Source: Oscheius sp. JU75 (taxonomy: Eukaryota; Nematoda; Chromadorea; Rhabditida; Rhabditidae). Taken from it: 64,000 nucleotides of DNA. Shown one piece after another: positions 1 to 46,310 of the stretch (positions are counted from its first letter, which is position 1; each line of letters opens with the position of its first letter). The translations under genes and the position numbers were made by a program. A model generated the notes under the pieces. That model saw only the letters and a program-made list of their open reading frames with translations. It made no database searches and had not been told where the DNA came from. The stretch covers positions 1,488,001 through 1,552,000 of the forward strand of contig JASJZC010000006.1 in the NCBI GenBank assembly GCA_037178855.1, in the 5' to 3' direction.

Positions 1-3000
1 TTTATGACACCTCCGGTAAAAAAACACCCAGTTTGTTCAGTCACTAGTTTGTTTTTGAAATGATAATTTGGATAGAAACAAAAAAGAACGCCAGTACGAG
101 AGCATTACTGGAACACAGAAAAATTGTTCTAGGAACTCAATGAAAAGTACGAAGCAGTTCTGATGCAGCGTTTTCTCGAAAATCAACCTATACACTCTTG
201 GCGTCTTTTTTGCCCAAGATAGGCATGCATCGAAAGAAGCTCCGACAAAAATGACACCGACGAGTACCAGTTCAAATTCAACAAAAACGCTGCACCAGTT
301 TTGCGCTTTCGACTCGAGCGCCTATTATAGTCTCTAGTTCGTCCTCTGTTTTCAAATAAGGGAAGCTCGATCCATCAATTATATATGAACCGAGGGACTC
401 CCTCGAGTAGTGAGTGTGGTACTCAAACTGCACATGGATAGGGGGAGGATCTCTATTTGGGGGAAAGGGGATTAGTTGGGCTGCAGACTGAAAAGTTCTT
501 TGTCTTTATAAACTGGATTTTTTCCAATATTCCAATGTTTCAAGCATCCGATGTTTTAAGTTCACGGTATAGTTTTCCTAAGACAGGGTCAATAGTTTGT
601 AGTACCAGGATCCTCTCCATGACACGGCCATCTATCATCCGGTTACGGTTTTTCTTACTAGCCTATCCCAGAAGCACATAATCAGATTTCATCTGCTCTT
701 TACGTTATATGGTATCCTTGAAGCACGAACGAATCTTGTTTGCTCAGCCAACAGAAAGTTGAGTATTTTCGTTCGTGTTGAGACCCATTTACTTATGTAA
801 CCATCCTCAGCCTCAAAACACCGCTAGTACATATTGGTGCGGATCAAGTGTACAATGCGTAGGTTACTATAGCAACTTTTCTCTTACCCTCTACTTGAAA
901 CATACAACTTTTGCTAGAGCCGAACATCTTTCCCAGTCCCAAAAACATATCCTATTTCTCCAAATAACCCAAAATGCAAATGATAGCTGCTTTGCCCCCC
1001 TCTCAAGACGTGATTTTCAATTAACTGCTCAGTGTACAGCGTGTAAGGAGGCCTTCTCTCTCCTCTCCCTAGAAGAAGCGAAAATTGCTCTCTGCTTCCC
1101 TTCTCAAAGCTCCCCCGGAAATTCGCTATTTTCTCAACACTCTGATACATAAGTGTCTATTTGTAGAAAGTGACGAGGGCCTTGTTTTGGGAGCTGCCCT
1201 AATAGAGGTTCAGTCCTAGATTCAAAGACATTTCTTCTTTCAAACTTCTCCTATCCTTTCTTTCTGTATATTTCAGATTTTGCTTTAAGTCAACTTGAAA
1301 GATCTATAAGTCTGATTGTCGACTTTCTTGTATTCAGAAAACTGAATGTTTCGCCAAACCTTCTAAAGATTACGAAAAATTGCTGTTTCAGTTTGTGCTT
1401 GTTCTTTTTCGACACCTCTTGAAGTCTCTAAACCTGAATGTTTCACCAAATCTTTCAAAGCAAACTCCGGAGTATTATTTTTTGTGTTGCCTGGGTCTCG
1501 CTTCACATCTTCGAAATACTATGTTTGGCACCTAAAACTTCTAAATCCAACACAGTTTTCATTCCAGGCGCTCTTCTATACTTTTGTTTCTACTTTTGCT
1601 TCAAGACTACTACTGTAAGCAACCGAACACTGTTTTAGTTTCAAAACAACTAGAAATAGGAAGATTAGCACTTTTCGACAATTCCAGTCGCTTTTGCATT
1701 GCATGATCAGCAAAACATTCTTTGGTGTTTCAAGGTATACCTTGATCTGCTCCACTGCGTTTCGGTCCGGTCCGTTTTTGGTCCCGCAGTTCCGAGCGGC
1801 AATTCAAATTTCCTATTTTTCTCTAACACATTTTTACGATAAAAAAATCACCTACAAAAACTTAAACTCCGTATTTTCACTTCCGTCTTTTTGGAAACTT
1901 TTGTGTTTTATCGAACCTTCAAAAGTCTTGGTATGTTCTGGCCTTGTTTGATCGTTTTCGTAACAACTGAATCAAAAATGTTTTACCAAGGAAATGATTG
2001 ATGCATCATAGTTTATAAGAATTACTCTCCTCTATAGTATGTTTGAAACAAAACAAAATGACATTTTCCTCATCCGATCGTCACATCATTCCAAAGGTCT
2101 CACTCATTGTATATAACCAGCTCGAGTAGGAGAGCCTAATTACATTTTTGCGACAATTATTGAGAAAGAAAAGGGGTTTCGAGCCTCGCTTACTGCCAGT
2201 TATGGATTACTATTATTTTTCAATTTCCTCTCGCTCTCCTAAAGAGACGGGGGAAGAGCCACCCTCAAAACCTAAATTGAGTGACATTTAGAGCTGTCAG
2301 TCGAGGGCTTTTTTGATGGATGCCATGCCCCCCTTCTGCCCCCTGAAATAGTCCTTTTTCAGCTGATTCTATAGGCAGGAGTAGCCTGTTTTGACTGTTT
2401 TACTCTTGTTTTTTCTTTCTGTCTCTCTGTCTCTCCGCCGCTCTGTCTGTCTATTTGACCCAAAAAATATAAATACTTTCTAAATTTGGAGAGAGATTCC
2501 TTTGCAGTCTGATCACATTGCTCATCATGTAGTTTCTGACCAAATTGTAGCCAATTTAGATACCGTTGCGTGAATAACCTTTTTTTGACTTTGCTTTTTT
2601 AGACAGAGGTTGAGGGAAACGTTGATCTTTTGAAATAAAGAAAACGCAACGTAGGAGCTATCACAAAGGTTCAAGGCGTAGTATTTTTTTTGATACATCA
2701 TGAGCTGATGTCAATAAATTGTCATTGTAACAACTTCTATTTATGACAGGCGTGAAACAATATCAGCTCAGAACTCTGGAACATTCTGTATTGTTGAAAA
2801 CAGTGCTATTCTTTTACTGTTAACTATTCTTTCTTCTCATGGTGTCTGTTGCTAAAAAGACATCTTCAAACCAACCAGACTCATCCTTGTAAACAATGTT
2901 CCATTAAATTTCACCCAAAATGATGCTCACTATTCATACTCTCAAATTTTCTATTATGATTCACGGAAAACGTATAGTTCCACTGTTCGCCTGCTTTCGT

Positions 3001-6000
3001 TGTTACGATATGAACGTTCAAAATTGTAATTATCCCATACATCACCTCTACCACAAGCGGGGGTCTCCCTGGCGTGAGTAGAGCCCATTGGTCTGGCAGA
3101 TCACTGTTGGCCATTGAAATGCATGAAAGATGAGCTTCGTTTTCCTGGTATGCCGCGTGAGAAAAGGCTCTCCCACTCGTTATGAGACATGCTAAGGGGA
3201 GCAAGGCTCTCATACGCTGAGCCGCTAATCCTCTCTTTCTCTCTCCCAAGAATTGGAACCTCTGTGGATCTGGTCGTAACTTTGACTCCCGTCCATCTGT
3301 TACAGTCACTTTCACATACTTTCGATCACAGAGCCCTATACGACTGTAGTTTCTTCATTCAATTCAGCTTTATAAGAATTTTGAAACACGAACTTGATAT
3401 GGAAATTGGAAACGTCTGCTATTTATTTTGGTTTCAGTAGGACCCTACTAAGGGCTATGTATTTCCAAAGGGGATAGCTATCCGCGTAGGCCATAGTCAG
3501 CAAACGACTGTTGTTATTATTTCATGTTTCGAATATGTTCTTGTTCGTAGTTTTCCAATCACTGTTTTAGTCATAAGCACTAACTGAAACATTTTTCTTA
3601 TACCATCCAAAGATGACTCACTTTTTTTGAACCTCTAGAGCGCTGTTTTCTTCATTGTTTCAGCAAATTTCTATATACAAAACATATATTCAAGATATTA
3701 CCATTTCTTGGGCGTTCTTTTGAAAATTTTGGACTCTTGCCCAGTTCCTTATTACCCTGCTCGTCTAGCAACTTTTGGATTCAGTTTATTAGAGGGCGTT
3801 TGAGCTTATGAACAATAGAGCGCTGGTCAGCTACTAGTCAGAACCCATTGAAATCCTGAAACATTTTGCGACAAATTTCGCACAGAAGACCACCCTAGCC
3901 AGCCAAAATGTTATTTTTATTATTTGGTTCCAGTCTCGTACCGCGAGTAACTGATTGAGTCATTATCACTGACTGAAACATTTTCTTTACCACGGCAGTT
4001 GATCCACATTTCTTGCCTTTCTTTTTGCAAATGATCAAACAAGACTCATATTTGTAACAATTCCCTACATGAAGTAATGTTCATGTATTGTTCCACAGTT
4101 ATAGGATCCTTGAAGCATCAAAACTCTGAAAAGTTTGACTTTGACATTTTTTTGTTGTTTCAACGGCTTTTTAGATTCTACCTTAGTTTTTCACACTGAT
4201 CACTCAGTAGCAAAAGATTTCTAGCCGAATGCGGTTATGACCTCGAACAAGAGATTATTCTGAAAGTTGTCTTTGCCAAAAAAAAGTTACATTTGCTTGT
4301 TTCGAAATACGTTTCAAATCGGAAACAGTTTCACAAACTCTGTGTATGTCATAAGTACTAGGTAAAACATTTTGCTTCCCATTTGAAGTCGATCCATATT
4401 TCTCGAGTTTGTTAATCTAAATGAGTTTCCTGATCCATTACGTCTCATTTTTGAGACTAAAACTGGACGTGCCCCGATTACCATCCAGAAAGCTATGCTC
4501 AAGGTTTACTCCACCTTTATTCCAATATTGAAACAGAATTGATCTCTTACGATTAGCAGCTTGGTCATTATTACAGCAGTTCTGTAGGCCAACCTTTGCT
4601 TTATTCTAATAATTGCTGGAGAATACTAAGAAAAGGTAACATGACCAATTTCATCTACCTGATCGTAAGTACAACCTGAAACAAAACATGAAACATCTCA
4701 ATACGTTTTCGGTTATGTCAGAAATTTGGATTGAGGTTTCAGAACATTTTATGTGAAACTTCGCTCCCCTTTTTGAATATTATCTTTTTTTCTTCCTGAA
4801 ACCCAAAAAACTATTCGGAGTCCGTCTTCCAAGCGAATACTGAGCCTCGTGCGCGGGCGCCTGCCCGCATTTCCGCCCCAAGCTAGAAGTCAAAGAGGGC
4901 TAAATGCCTCTCATTATGCCGCCTCATTCGTCACTTGCACATCATTTTCGGGCGCTATTTCTTTTTTTATAACTGTCAAAAGATATGAATAAACAAAAGC
5001 CAGCACGAAAACTCGAACTTATGAGCCTAAGAGCTTTTACCAGGAGGTGAAACATAAAAATTTTCGCTGGAAGCTGGAGAACTACTTTGCATAGAATCTC
5101 AAAATTTCTCATTTACTCTTTACGATCATGTTGTACATGACTTGATATTCCTTCCTCTTCTTCTTAAAACTAAGATCTGATGAGAATCTTTTGGAACTTT
5201 ACAAAAAAATCTCGATCATTCGTAGTTTTTTCACAGAAATGTTTCAAGAGTTGCATAAGTTCTTTTACTGCCCGTAGTTTTTACTGTTTGTCGCCAAAAT
5301 GGAGGAAAATTATAGAAGAGCAAATGACTTCCAGAGCAGGCATCACAAACCTGGCCGAAATATTCGCGTCGGCCAGATTCGGCCAGGCCAGGTTTGTCAT
5401 CCCTGTGTAGAGCATATGATCGTCGTTATGTCTTTCCCTGACTTTGCAGTACGTTTCTTGCCAAAAACTCCATAAGTGTTGAAAGTCACGGAAATGTTTC
5501 ATCTCTACTATAGACACTAGCTGTTATGCTTCTCTTCGATAAATATTTCTTCCACACTTTAGCTCGGTGAAAATGTTTCATCTTTAGCATGAATCCCAGC
5601 TCAAAATACTAAATTTATAGTGTAACGTTTTTCTTCTACACAGCGGAAAATGGTAACATGGAAAATGTTTCAGCCCCGTTTTATGACTATCAGCCCTAAT
5701 TTTCTGTAAGTACTGTTTTCAGTCATGAACAAGTGTAAATCCGACGAGCTGAAAAGTCGAAACCTCTACTTTGGTACAAAATGTTTCTTCCCTTCTATAA
5801 ATAATAGCTTTTATCTTTCCTTTCAATTCTATTGCTTAGGTTGTCCCCAAAAATTCAATCCTTGAAAGCCACTTTTCTACCTCACACTGTTTTCTCTCAA
5901 AAAATATTTCATCCCTTTCATAAATCTCGGATCTGAATTTTGCTTCCGATATTTTCTGCGCTTCGCTCCCCAAAAAGCTCATTCTCTGTAGATGATTAGT

Positions 6001-6196
6001 TTTGGATATCACCAAATATTCCAAATTTTAAGCCTTGAAAGTCCTTTCCTTTCAAAAGTTCTTGGATACCAAAAAAGTCTTTTTTTTTTTACTTTTTTTC
6101 ACCCCTTCCTTCCCTTGCATTCTGCCTCCTTTTTTTCATCTCAATCTCCCGAATATCACCAGTTTTCAAGCCTTGAAAAAGTCACTCCTTCCACTG
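1..6196. other. AT-rich sequence without a supportable gene
   Basis: No open frame here looks like a known protein and none shows a chain of splice sites. The longest frame (complement 2911-3315, 134 codons) has no motif I recognise. The stretch is scattered with TGTTTC/GAAACA motifs, for example at 1342 and 1433, where a 25-nt context repeats about 91 bp apart, and every 80-120 bp between 5235 and 5790. A GC-rich patch at 4830-4930 contains a short palindrome. A small inverted-repeat element sits at 5338-5406. The region may hold the upstream regulatory region of the calcium channel gene, but I cannot place a promoter. Confidence 0.5.
5338..5406. mobile_element. Short inverted-repeat element (MITE-like)
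   Basis: The left end reads GCATCACAAACCTGGCC and the right end is close to its reverse complement, GGCCAGGTTTGTCATCC. The inside is GC-rich with further GGCC palindromes. A related, longer copy lies at 55,983-56,118. Matching terminal inverted repeats in two separate loci suggest a non-autonomous DNA element. I see no clear target-site duplication. Confidence 0.5.
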
Positions 6197-39651
<33,455 letters not shown>

Positions 39652-40174
39652 GTTTTTTTTAGTAATGAGGATTGAATAGAAAAATCGAACTGAACGGTCA
39701 TTTGGCAGACAGTCTATCTTGAAACGAGAAAAAACTCACAATAACGAGAAGAATGAAAGCTTACAGTTTTTAAAGATGACATTTCGTATGATCGATCGGA
39801 AAAGTTAGGAAGAGAGTCTATTCATAACCTTTGCCAACCCCTCCAAAATGCCGAATGGAATCTCTTACCCCTTACTTCTACTCTTACCTCCGTTACTTTT
39901 GTCCCGAAAAATATAGCTGTTCCCGCCAGAACAGAGCAGTTAGTACTCGGACCTGTTCACTTATTGTTTCATTCTGTTCGTACCGCTGTGTTCACCATGT
40001 CTTCTCCAGATCTGTTGCAAAAATAATCTAATACTATTGCGAATAGCGAATACTCAAGCGATTGCAAACTCTTTGGTTTCCAGCACTTACCATGACAGTG
40101 AAACATCGAGAGCTGAAAAAGCTTTACAGCCAAAAAAGTGGCCACCCATTACAATATCCACTTTTACCTGTCAG

Positions 40175-40203
40175 GCACTACTACGTGGCTCCTACTTTCC
40201 GAG
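40175..40203 (+). CDS. Candidate terminal micro-exon of unc-2
   Basis: If the exon ending at 39,647 is spliced, the acceptor CTGTCAG at 40,174 gives an in-frame continuation reading HYYVAPTFR to a weak GTCTTA donor, and a further acceptor TTTTGCAG before 40,341 continues in frame to a stop. The evidence is phase and composition only. Confidence 0.25.
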
Positions 40204-41609
40204 GTCTTACCACCACGACGAAACATAAAATTTCACAACAAGTTAAATGGAAACGCTGACTCTATATAAATGACTATCTGGAGGTGTACAAAATCCGCTT
40301 TACCCCATCAGTTTTCTACTACTAAACTGTGCATTTTGCAGATTCGGACACTCTCCTAACCCTCCCAGAAGTCTCTTAACTTCACCTGAAGCGTGTTCTC
40401 TACAGAATTCTCTATTTTATTCACTATTTATTCTACCATATCCCGCCATTCATGAGCCCCAAAGTTGTACTTACAATGTAAGACACTGCCTTCTACCCCC
40501 CAGCCAATTTTGTTTCTTTCCAAACCCTCTTCAGGTCCACCTTTGTCCGAAAACGCCAAAAAGTTGCTAGAATTTGAAAAGTTCTAGAGCTCCCCCAGAC
40601 AGGCAAAGAAACAGCGGGTATCTTGAAATTTTCATAACCAATGTGAAAAAATTTCATGTGGATCTGGTGCCTGTCTGCCGGAGCTCTTTCTCAACTTTTT
40701 CTGTTTCAAGTTTTGCTCATAACCCTCCCTCTACAAATTTTTTTTGAAACTGCCGGCCTGTGATTTTTTACTTTACTCTCTCCTCCCCCCTTTGATCGTC
40801 CTTCCCTCCTTTTTCTTGAAAACTTTCCAGAGAACTGGGTCCAATTTGTTATTGTATCAAATATTTATGTGCATGCTATTGTGGGAAACTTATTGCAATG
40901 AAAATGTTTTATACTGGACAAAATTTTAAATTCCTTCGCTCTATACACGTTCGATTATTGAGGTCCCATTTTCAATACTAATTTTGACTTGATACGTGCT
41001 CGCAAAAATAAAACATCTGTAGCAGAACAGTTTTGCCTCTTAACACGACCAGATTCAGTGGGATTATCATTTATAATATCACAAATCTATCACAAAATTT
41101 TGGTGTCGATTGCTTGTAATTCCACGGAGCAATCGGCCATAGACCGAGATAACTACAATTTACAGTACAAAATGACTTTTTTCAAAGTGCTCAAAACTAA
41201 ACTTTTTTGACGTTTGGATGATGCAACTGTATTGATGGATCCATTTAGAGATTTTGTCTACAATATTAGCCATTTTCGAAACAAGATACTTAGGGTTTTG
41301 CGAGAGTATCTATACTTTCTTGACAGAGGATTTTGAACTTCCGCCTGGAATGGCGCCACCAAACCGTAAGTGCTCAATGTTAAAGTTTTTATGGAGGTTC
41401 TGTCGTCTTCTATCGAACTGAGATGCTCACAAACTTTGAATAAGTAAAGAATCATTCAAACGGGTGAAAATGCAGTGATATCTATACTTTCTTGACACAC
41501 TATAGAATACATACTCATCTGCAGGCAATCGATGGAAACATGCATTTATCCGAAGCTTTCAGGAAATAGACCATCTGAGTTCTGTTTTAGGGTTACTTTC
41601 TGAAACTCA
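40204..41609. other. Intergenic region after unc-2
   Basis: AT-rich, with no frame that looks coding. It probably contains the 3' UTR of unc-2, but I cannot choose a poly(A) signal. An imperfect inverted repeat lies at 40,586-40,687: arms AGAGCTCCCCCAGACAGGCA and TGCCTGTCTGCCGGAGCTCT, one mismatch, with weaker pairing inside. Confidence 0.6.
40586..40687. repeat. 20-bp inverted repeat with long structured loop
   Basis: Arms 40,586-40,605 and 40,668-40,687 pair at 19 of 20 positions. Within the loop GAAATTTT and AAAATTTC can pair as well. It may be a 3' UTR hairpin or a MITE remnant. Confidence 0.6.
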
Positions 41610-42700
41610 AAAGTTTTCGAGTAGTTTCGTAGAAAGTGCAAATGTTTCAGGTCGCTTTTATAGCTTGAGCAATAAGAAATACGTTAATACTGAGTATATT
41701 TCTGTCTCCGATTCACTGTCTCTCAATCACTCCGTCTCTGAGTGTCTCTCTCTCTCTCTCTGTCTCTCTGTATCTGACACATAATTTCCGGATCCATGAA
41801 AGAAAGCGAGAAGAAAGAGAAGTCCGAGAGGAAGAGTGAGAAAAAGAGTCGAGCCTTCCAAATGGAGCAGCCCACCTAGCTGGATAATACTACGGTGACG
41901 GCTATGAAACAGGACGACGGTCAAATCAAGAGTCATTGTTTTGTGGAGGAAATGAAAAGGAAGATCGCTGTCAGTAAGGCTGATAACGGAGAAGAGGAGA
42001 AGAGAGACAGTGAGAGGAAGACCGTAAAGGACAGAAAGAGAGAGTCAGAGGAAGAGAGAGAGGCAAATAGAGACAGAGAATATCTCTATCTGCAGGGAAA
42101 AGGCTCAAGAGACAAGGAGAGTGAAAAAAAGAAGGAGAGCAAGGAACGAACCGGATTTCAGCGCCATAAAGTCAGTGAAAGGACGAGGAAGAAGGATGCT
42201 GAAGGTTGGTTCCGGGGGTTTACCGAAGTGTACCTAGGGGAAAATTTCTTTTGGTGAAGAAAAGTTGGAGAAACGAACACGGAAGAAAAGATTTAATCAA
42301 ATCGAGCGTAGAGAGTTGATGATGTCAACCAGAGAATGATTAAGTTCATTAAAAAAATTACGATTTGGAGGAAGAGAAATCGGCGAAGTATCATTTTTCA
42401 GAATCTCAAATATATAATCTGTGAGGCACCGGAAAATAAGCAAGAAGCAAAGAATCTTGCGTTTAGAGAAATATAATAGTAACCCTGAAACAGGAAAATT
42501 TTTCTAGAAACCTGTCTGTTCAGAATTTTCAGCTGAAGGGCTTATGATCCAGTTATGCTTCCCACAATTTTCCAAGAGTAACGAAAAACGATTCTCAAGT
42601 TCCCGAGAGCTTATACTGAATCTGAAACATTAGCTTTTTTTATACCACCTGAACTACTGGATGTAGGTTTAGACCGAGACAGTGACAAACCAATTTTAAG
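41610..42700. other. Repeat-rich spacer with purine microsatellites
   Basis: The block 41,610-41,810 resembles 46,780-46,990, next to the start of the cysteine-rich gene: both share TTTCAGGTCG, CAATAAGAA, AATACTGAGTAT, a TCTGTCTCTC tract and CCGGATCCATGA in the same order. A 120-codon frame at 41,895-42,257 is almost all Lys, Glu and Arg from AGAGAGACAG-like repeats, and I do not call it a gene. Confidence 0.55.
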
Positions 42701-43071
42701 AAAATTCAGGCTGTCAATCTTGTTTTCCTGACACCTCATAGCATTTTTGAAGCATACAAAAAGTTTCAGAATCTATCTCATCTACCAAGAATGTTGAGAA
42801 GAAAAGTGACAAGAAGAAGAGGAAGAAGCCTGTTCCATTTACCCACGTCCAGTCCAAGACGAGCCCTTTTCCTTCTTTACCTCGGCCGAAACGTCGAAAG
42901 CGTCGCAGAAGAAGAAGACCAGTGGGCGACACAAGAAGAAGTACTCGACTGGATGGAGAGTGAAAAAGAGCCCATAGGATAAACATAATTCTCACAAGTC
43001 TTTTACTTTCATAGGGTGACAAAGAGTTGAATCCCTTCACGAAGCGGTAAACGAAAATTACGCTTTTATTA

Positions 43072-44137
43072 TCAAGGCAGAGAAGGTTTCTTGCAGACGA
43101 AAGCACGAAAAGTTGTTGTCTCCGCAAGGGTATGAGTGCCGAGTTTGTACCTGTAGCCTTGACCTCCCGTGACCTCGTCTGCATAAAGCTAAAATCTCAT
43201 AACTTATTACTGCTTCATCGCACTTACATATCCATAGTTACGCCCAGGATACGGCGCATCCGGTGCCCAAATCTGGTAGTCGAAAGAAGTCCCATCAGTC
43301 CAAGACCATACATTATTCACAAAAAGGAGTCCAATATTAACTTGGTTTGGCCAGTCCTGGGCCATCCCTGTTCCTGACAGTTGACTGACAAAGTAGATCT
43401 CTTCAGAGCTGTGAATAGAGGTCAAATGACCCCCGGCGCCCTCAACACAGATCGCTTCAGCATCAGCAAAATTGGCTCGAGGACCAATAAAGGTCCTGTA
43501 ACATGAATCGGTTTTGTTGAAGTATGTCCAGCCAGTCTCACATAGAGCTGAAGACTATTTTCAACAGTAATATAGTCAACAAACCGTGTCTAGGAGTTGG
43601 CTGGGTTGTCTGGGAAACCGGATCGGTCATGCAAATGTACGGGAGCTTGGTAGAACAGTTCGGATTTCTAAACTAGGTAGTTCAGCCACAGTGTCCCTGT
43701 CTCTCAACCTACCCCCACAGATTCGTTCCTCCTTGAATAGCAGCACACTGCCCGCCTTGAGATTGTCCCGGCGCCCAGTTACTATAGGCATATGCTGTCC
43801 CATCTACCCACGCCCAGACTCCAGCTCCCTGCACCAAGCTATTCAGTCCAATATAGTAAGATTTCCCTGACTCCATTCCATTCAAACGTCCAACGAACGA
43901 GTTGATAAATCCGTTTTCGATAGTAGCGAGGAAGCCTCCGTCTCTATTGCAGTCGGTCATTGCTCCTACATAGTTTTGGGTGTCTGTTGAGACTTTGAAG
44001 CATCTAGGAATTTGTAAAAACCCAACTGGATAACTTTCGTACCTGGAGTTTCGTGTGTCGAGAATGTATCCCGAAGGACATTGTTGAGAGAAAACAGTTT
44101 GAGCTGACACAAAGAGAAGGATCCACTGTTTCAGCAT
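43072..44137 (-). CDS. Secreted two-domain C-type lectin, second copy
   Basis: There are five exons on the minus strand: 44,043-44,137; 43,713-44,003; 43,585-43,667; 43,228-43,547; 43,072-43,188. They give 301 residues with all phases matching. The signal peptide is MLKQWILLFVSAQTVFSQ. The first lectin fold runs from CFKVSTDTQNYVGAM to YICM and the second from CYRTFIGPRANFADAE to AFVCKK. Exon and intron positions equal those of the nested gene at 21,790-22,847, including two 39-nt introns, and similarity continues into the flanks, so the two arose by segmental duplication. The first 39-nt intron has no stop in frame, so retaining it would add 13 residues. The second holds two in-frame stops. 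Confidence 0.9.
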
Positions 44138-44249
44138 ACGGAATTTCGGCTGTTGGGCAAAGTAACAGTCTTATCTCTCGCCCAATTTCTCCTATAATCG
44201 GGTTATTCTCTCGTTTATCATAGACGCACAGTCAGTAAGGAGTGTCCAA

Positions 44250-44465
44250 TAAAAACTTACAATCAATGTTCCTATTCCAGAGTTTTCCACTCGGCCATGC
44301 TGAATTTTTGGGTCTTTCTCTTTGCAAGCACTTGAGTAGAGCCTTTCTGGCTATGGTTGAGAAAGGTTTTGTGAGCGCCTTCGTTGGAAGTCTTCTGAAA
44401 GGGGGGAGATGGCTAACCGAGCAAAAAGTGATCAATAAGGTGTTCGATAAAGTTGAACAAGATTA
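44250..44465 (+). pseudogene. Inverted lectin exon fragment
   Basis: On the plus strand AFLAMVEKGFVSAFVGSL at about 44,338-44,394 is clearly related to FLATIENGFINSFVGSL of the complete lectins. It is on the opposite strand, only some 200 bp from the start of the second lectin. It lacks the rest of the fold. It is closest to the diverged fragment at complement 46,700-46,770. Confidence 0.55.
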
Positions 44466-45600
44466 ACGAAAGTAAGAACGCGACAAAAAACGAAGAATAA
44501 TTCGAACAAAATTCAAATCCACGTCTTTCCTCTGATACTGATCTCTATATACTTTGAGCTTGAAGCGTATCGCCCCTTAAGCGCTCTTGTGCCAGTTATA
44601 ACCTTGTTCCTCTAAACTCTGCACGGTTCTTATTCCCTTCTGTCAACCTCTCTCAAGTCAACCAGTCCATTTGTTTCTCCCTGGTCGAGCTGCAGAAATT
44701 TCCTCCACAAAGTAAATCTTGATCTGATCGTCATTCTGTTCCATAGCTATAACCATGGTGGTATCGAGCTGGGTTGGCCGTTCCATTAGAGACTTTTCTT
44801 CTCACTCTTTCTCTCGAATTCTCTCTTTCCCGCTGTCTCTCTTCTTGGACGATGCTCTGCGACTACTGATGCGGCCACTACGTTCCTTCTCAGCTCTTCT
44901 GCTACGACTACTCTTGCGGCTGCTCTCACGATGACGGACTTACATCTGGTCAAAATGGCACATCGAACGGAATTGAACCTAGATTGCTACGAATCACTGC
45001 CCAGCGCGCTCTGCTCTTTACAGAATTGCCGCAATTAGTTACGCGTGTGTAGCAGTACTCCCTTATGTATCATCACAATAAGTTTCAGCAAACTGGTGTA
45101 CACCTACGGGGGCTTTCAGCCAGAGTTCTGCAATTTACAAAAATCGAAAACTGAAAGTCATCCACCTTGTATGTGAACAGGAAGATTACGGTTAGGAAGA
45201 TTAAGGACGGAGGAGGAGAGAAGAGGCAGTGAGAAGAAGACGAGCTCGAGGAGGACTGATAGGGAGAGTCAGGGAAAGAGTCCGAGAAACAAGGTAAGAG
45301 GACAGAGAGACAGGGAGAAAAAGAGATAAAGAAGAATTCCTTCTTGACCGCTTTTTGACACGATGAGGGAGGTTGCCTCGGTGAAGACTAAGAAAGTTGA
45401 GGAGACCGAACAGTAGAAGCCTGGCTCGAAGGAGAGCCAGATGGAGAGATAGAGAGACACAGAGGCAGAGAGGGAAAGAGAGAGAGAGAGAAACAGGGAG
45501 ACAAAGACAAAAAAGACAGAGCAAAACAGAGAGACAGAGGAACAGAAAGACAGAGACAGAGAGATAGAGAGATAGAGAGGCAGAGAGTCGCATCCCTTCA
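44466..45600. other. Spacer between lectin copies with a tRNA-like remnant and purine repeats
   Basis: No gene is evident. A tRNA-like sequence lies at complement 44,955-45,045. The stretch 45,230-45,590 is dominated by AGAGACAG/GAGAGAGA repeats, which create long artificial frames in both directions and correspond to the 3' flank of the other lectin copies. Confidence 0.6.
44955..45045 (-). repeat. tRNA-derived pseudogene or SINE head
   Basis: The minus strand contains GGTTCAATTCC, a near-perfect B box, 44 bases after GAGCAGAGCGCGCTGGGCAG, which resembles a tRNA D-arm and anticodon stem. The acceptor stem does not close, so I do not call a working tRNA. Confidence 0.4.
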
Positions 45601-45610
45601 CGAAACTAAC

Positions 45611-46310
45611 ACGAAATTAGCTTTTATTATTAGAGTAGAGAAGGCTTCTTGCAGACAAAGGCTCGAAAAGTACTAGTCGAATCAGTATTATCAAAATTGT
45701 ATCTGTAGTCTTGGCTGTGGCTGTACTCGTCTGCAAAAAACTAAAATCCGATAACTTGTTACTACTTCATCGGACATAGTTATGCCCTGCCTGGGGCCAC
45801 GGCGCTTCCGGTGCTCAAATCTGGTAGTCGAAGGGGGTCCCATCAGTCCAAGACCACGCATTATTCAGAAAACGATGTCCGATAATAACTTGGTTGCATA
45901 ATTGGCTCGAGGACCAATAAATGTCCTGTAACATGAATCGGTTTTGTTGAAATATGTCCAGCCAGTCTCACATAGAGCTGAAGACTATCTTTAACAGTAA
46001 TATATTCAACAAACCGTGTCTAGGAGTCGGCTGAATTATCTGGGAAACCGGATCGGTCATGCAAATGTACTGGAGCCTGGTAGAGCAGTTTGGATTTCTA
46101 AACTTGGTAGTCTAGCCACAGTCTCCCTGTCTCTCAACCTACCCACAGATTCGTTCCTCCTTGAATAGCAGCACACTGTCCGCTTTGAGACTGTCCCGGC
46201 GCCCAGTTACGATATGCATATGCTGACCCATCTACCTATGTCCAGTCACTCTGCATCAAACTGTTGAGTCCAATATAGTAAGATTTCTCCGAAGTGCAGA
46301 CTCCAAACAA
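45611..46310 (-). pseudogene. Broken C-type lectin copy
   Basis: The 3' end, exons 4 and 5 and parts of exons 3 and 2 of the lectin family are recognisable in order on the minus strand. A large internal deletion fuses sequence near 45,893 to sequence from the far end of exon 4, and the second exon is cut and altered near 46,295. No continuous product is possible. Confidence 0.75.

Noticed and set aside
2911-3315. 134-codon open frame on the minus strand
   Set aside because: Composition and residues look random; no motif, signal peptide or splice chain.
41895-42257. 120-codon Lys/Glu/Arg-rich frame
   Set aside because: Created by imperfect purine microsatellites similar to those at 45.2-45.6 kb and 62.8 kb, which also give long open frames on both strands.
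44955-45045. Functional tRNA gene
   Set aside because: B box present but acceptor and anticodon stems do not pair.
45201-45601. Two overlapping Ser/Leu-rich frames of 110-130 codons on the minus strand
   Set aside because: Artefacts of CTCTGTCTCT-type repeats.
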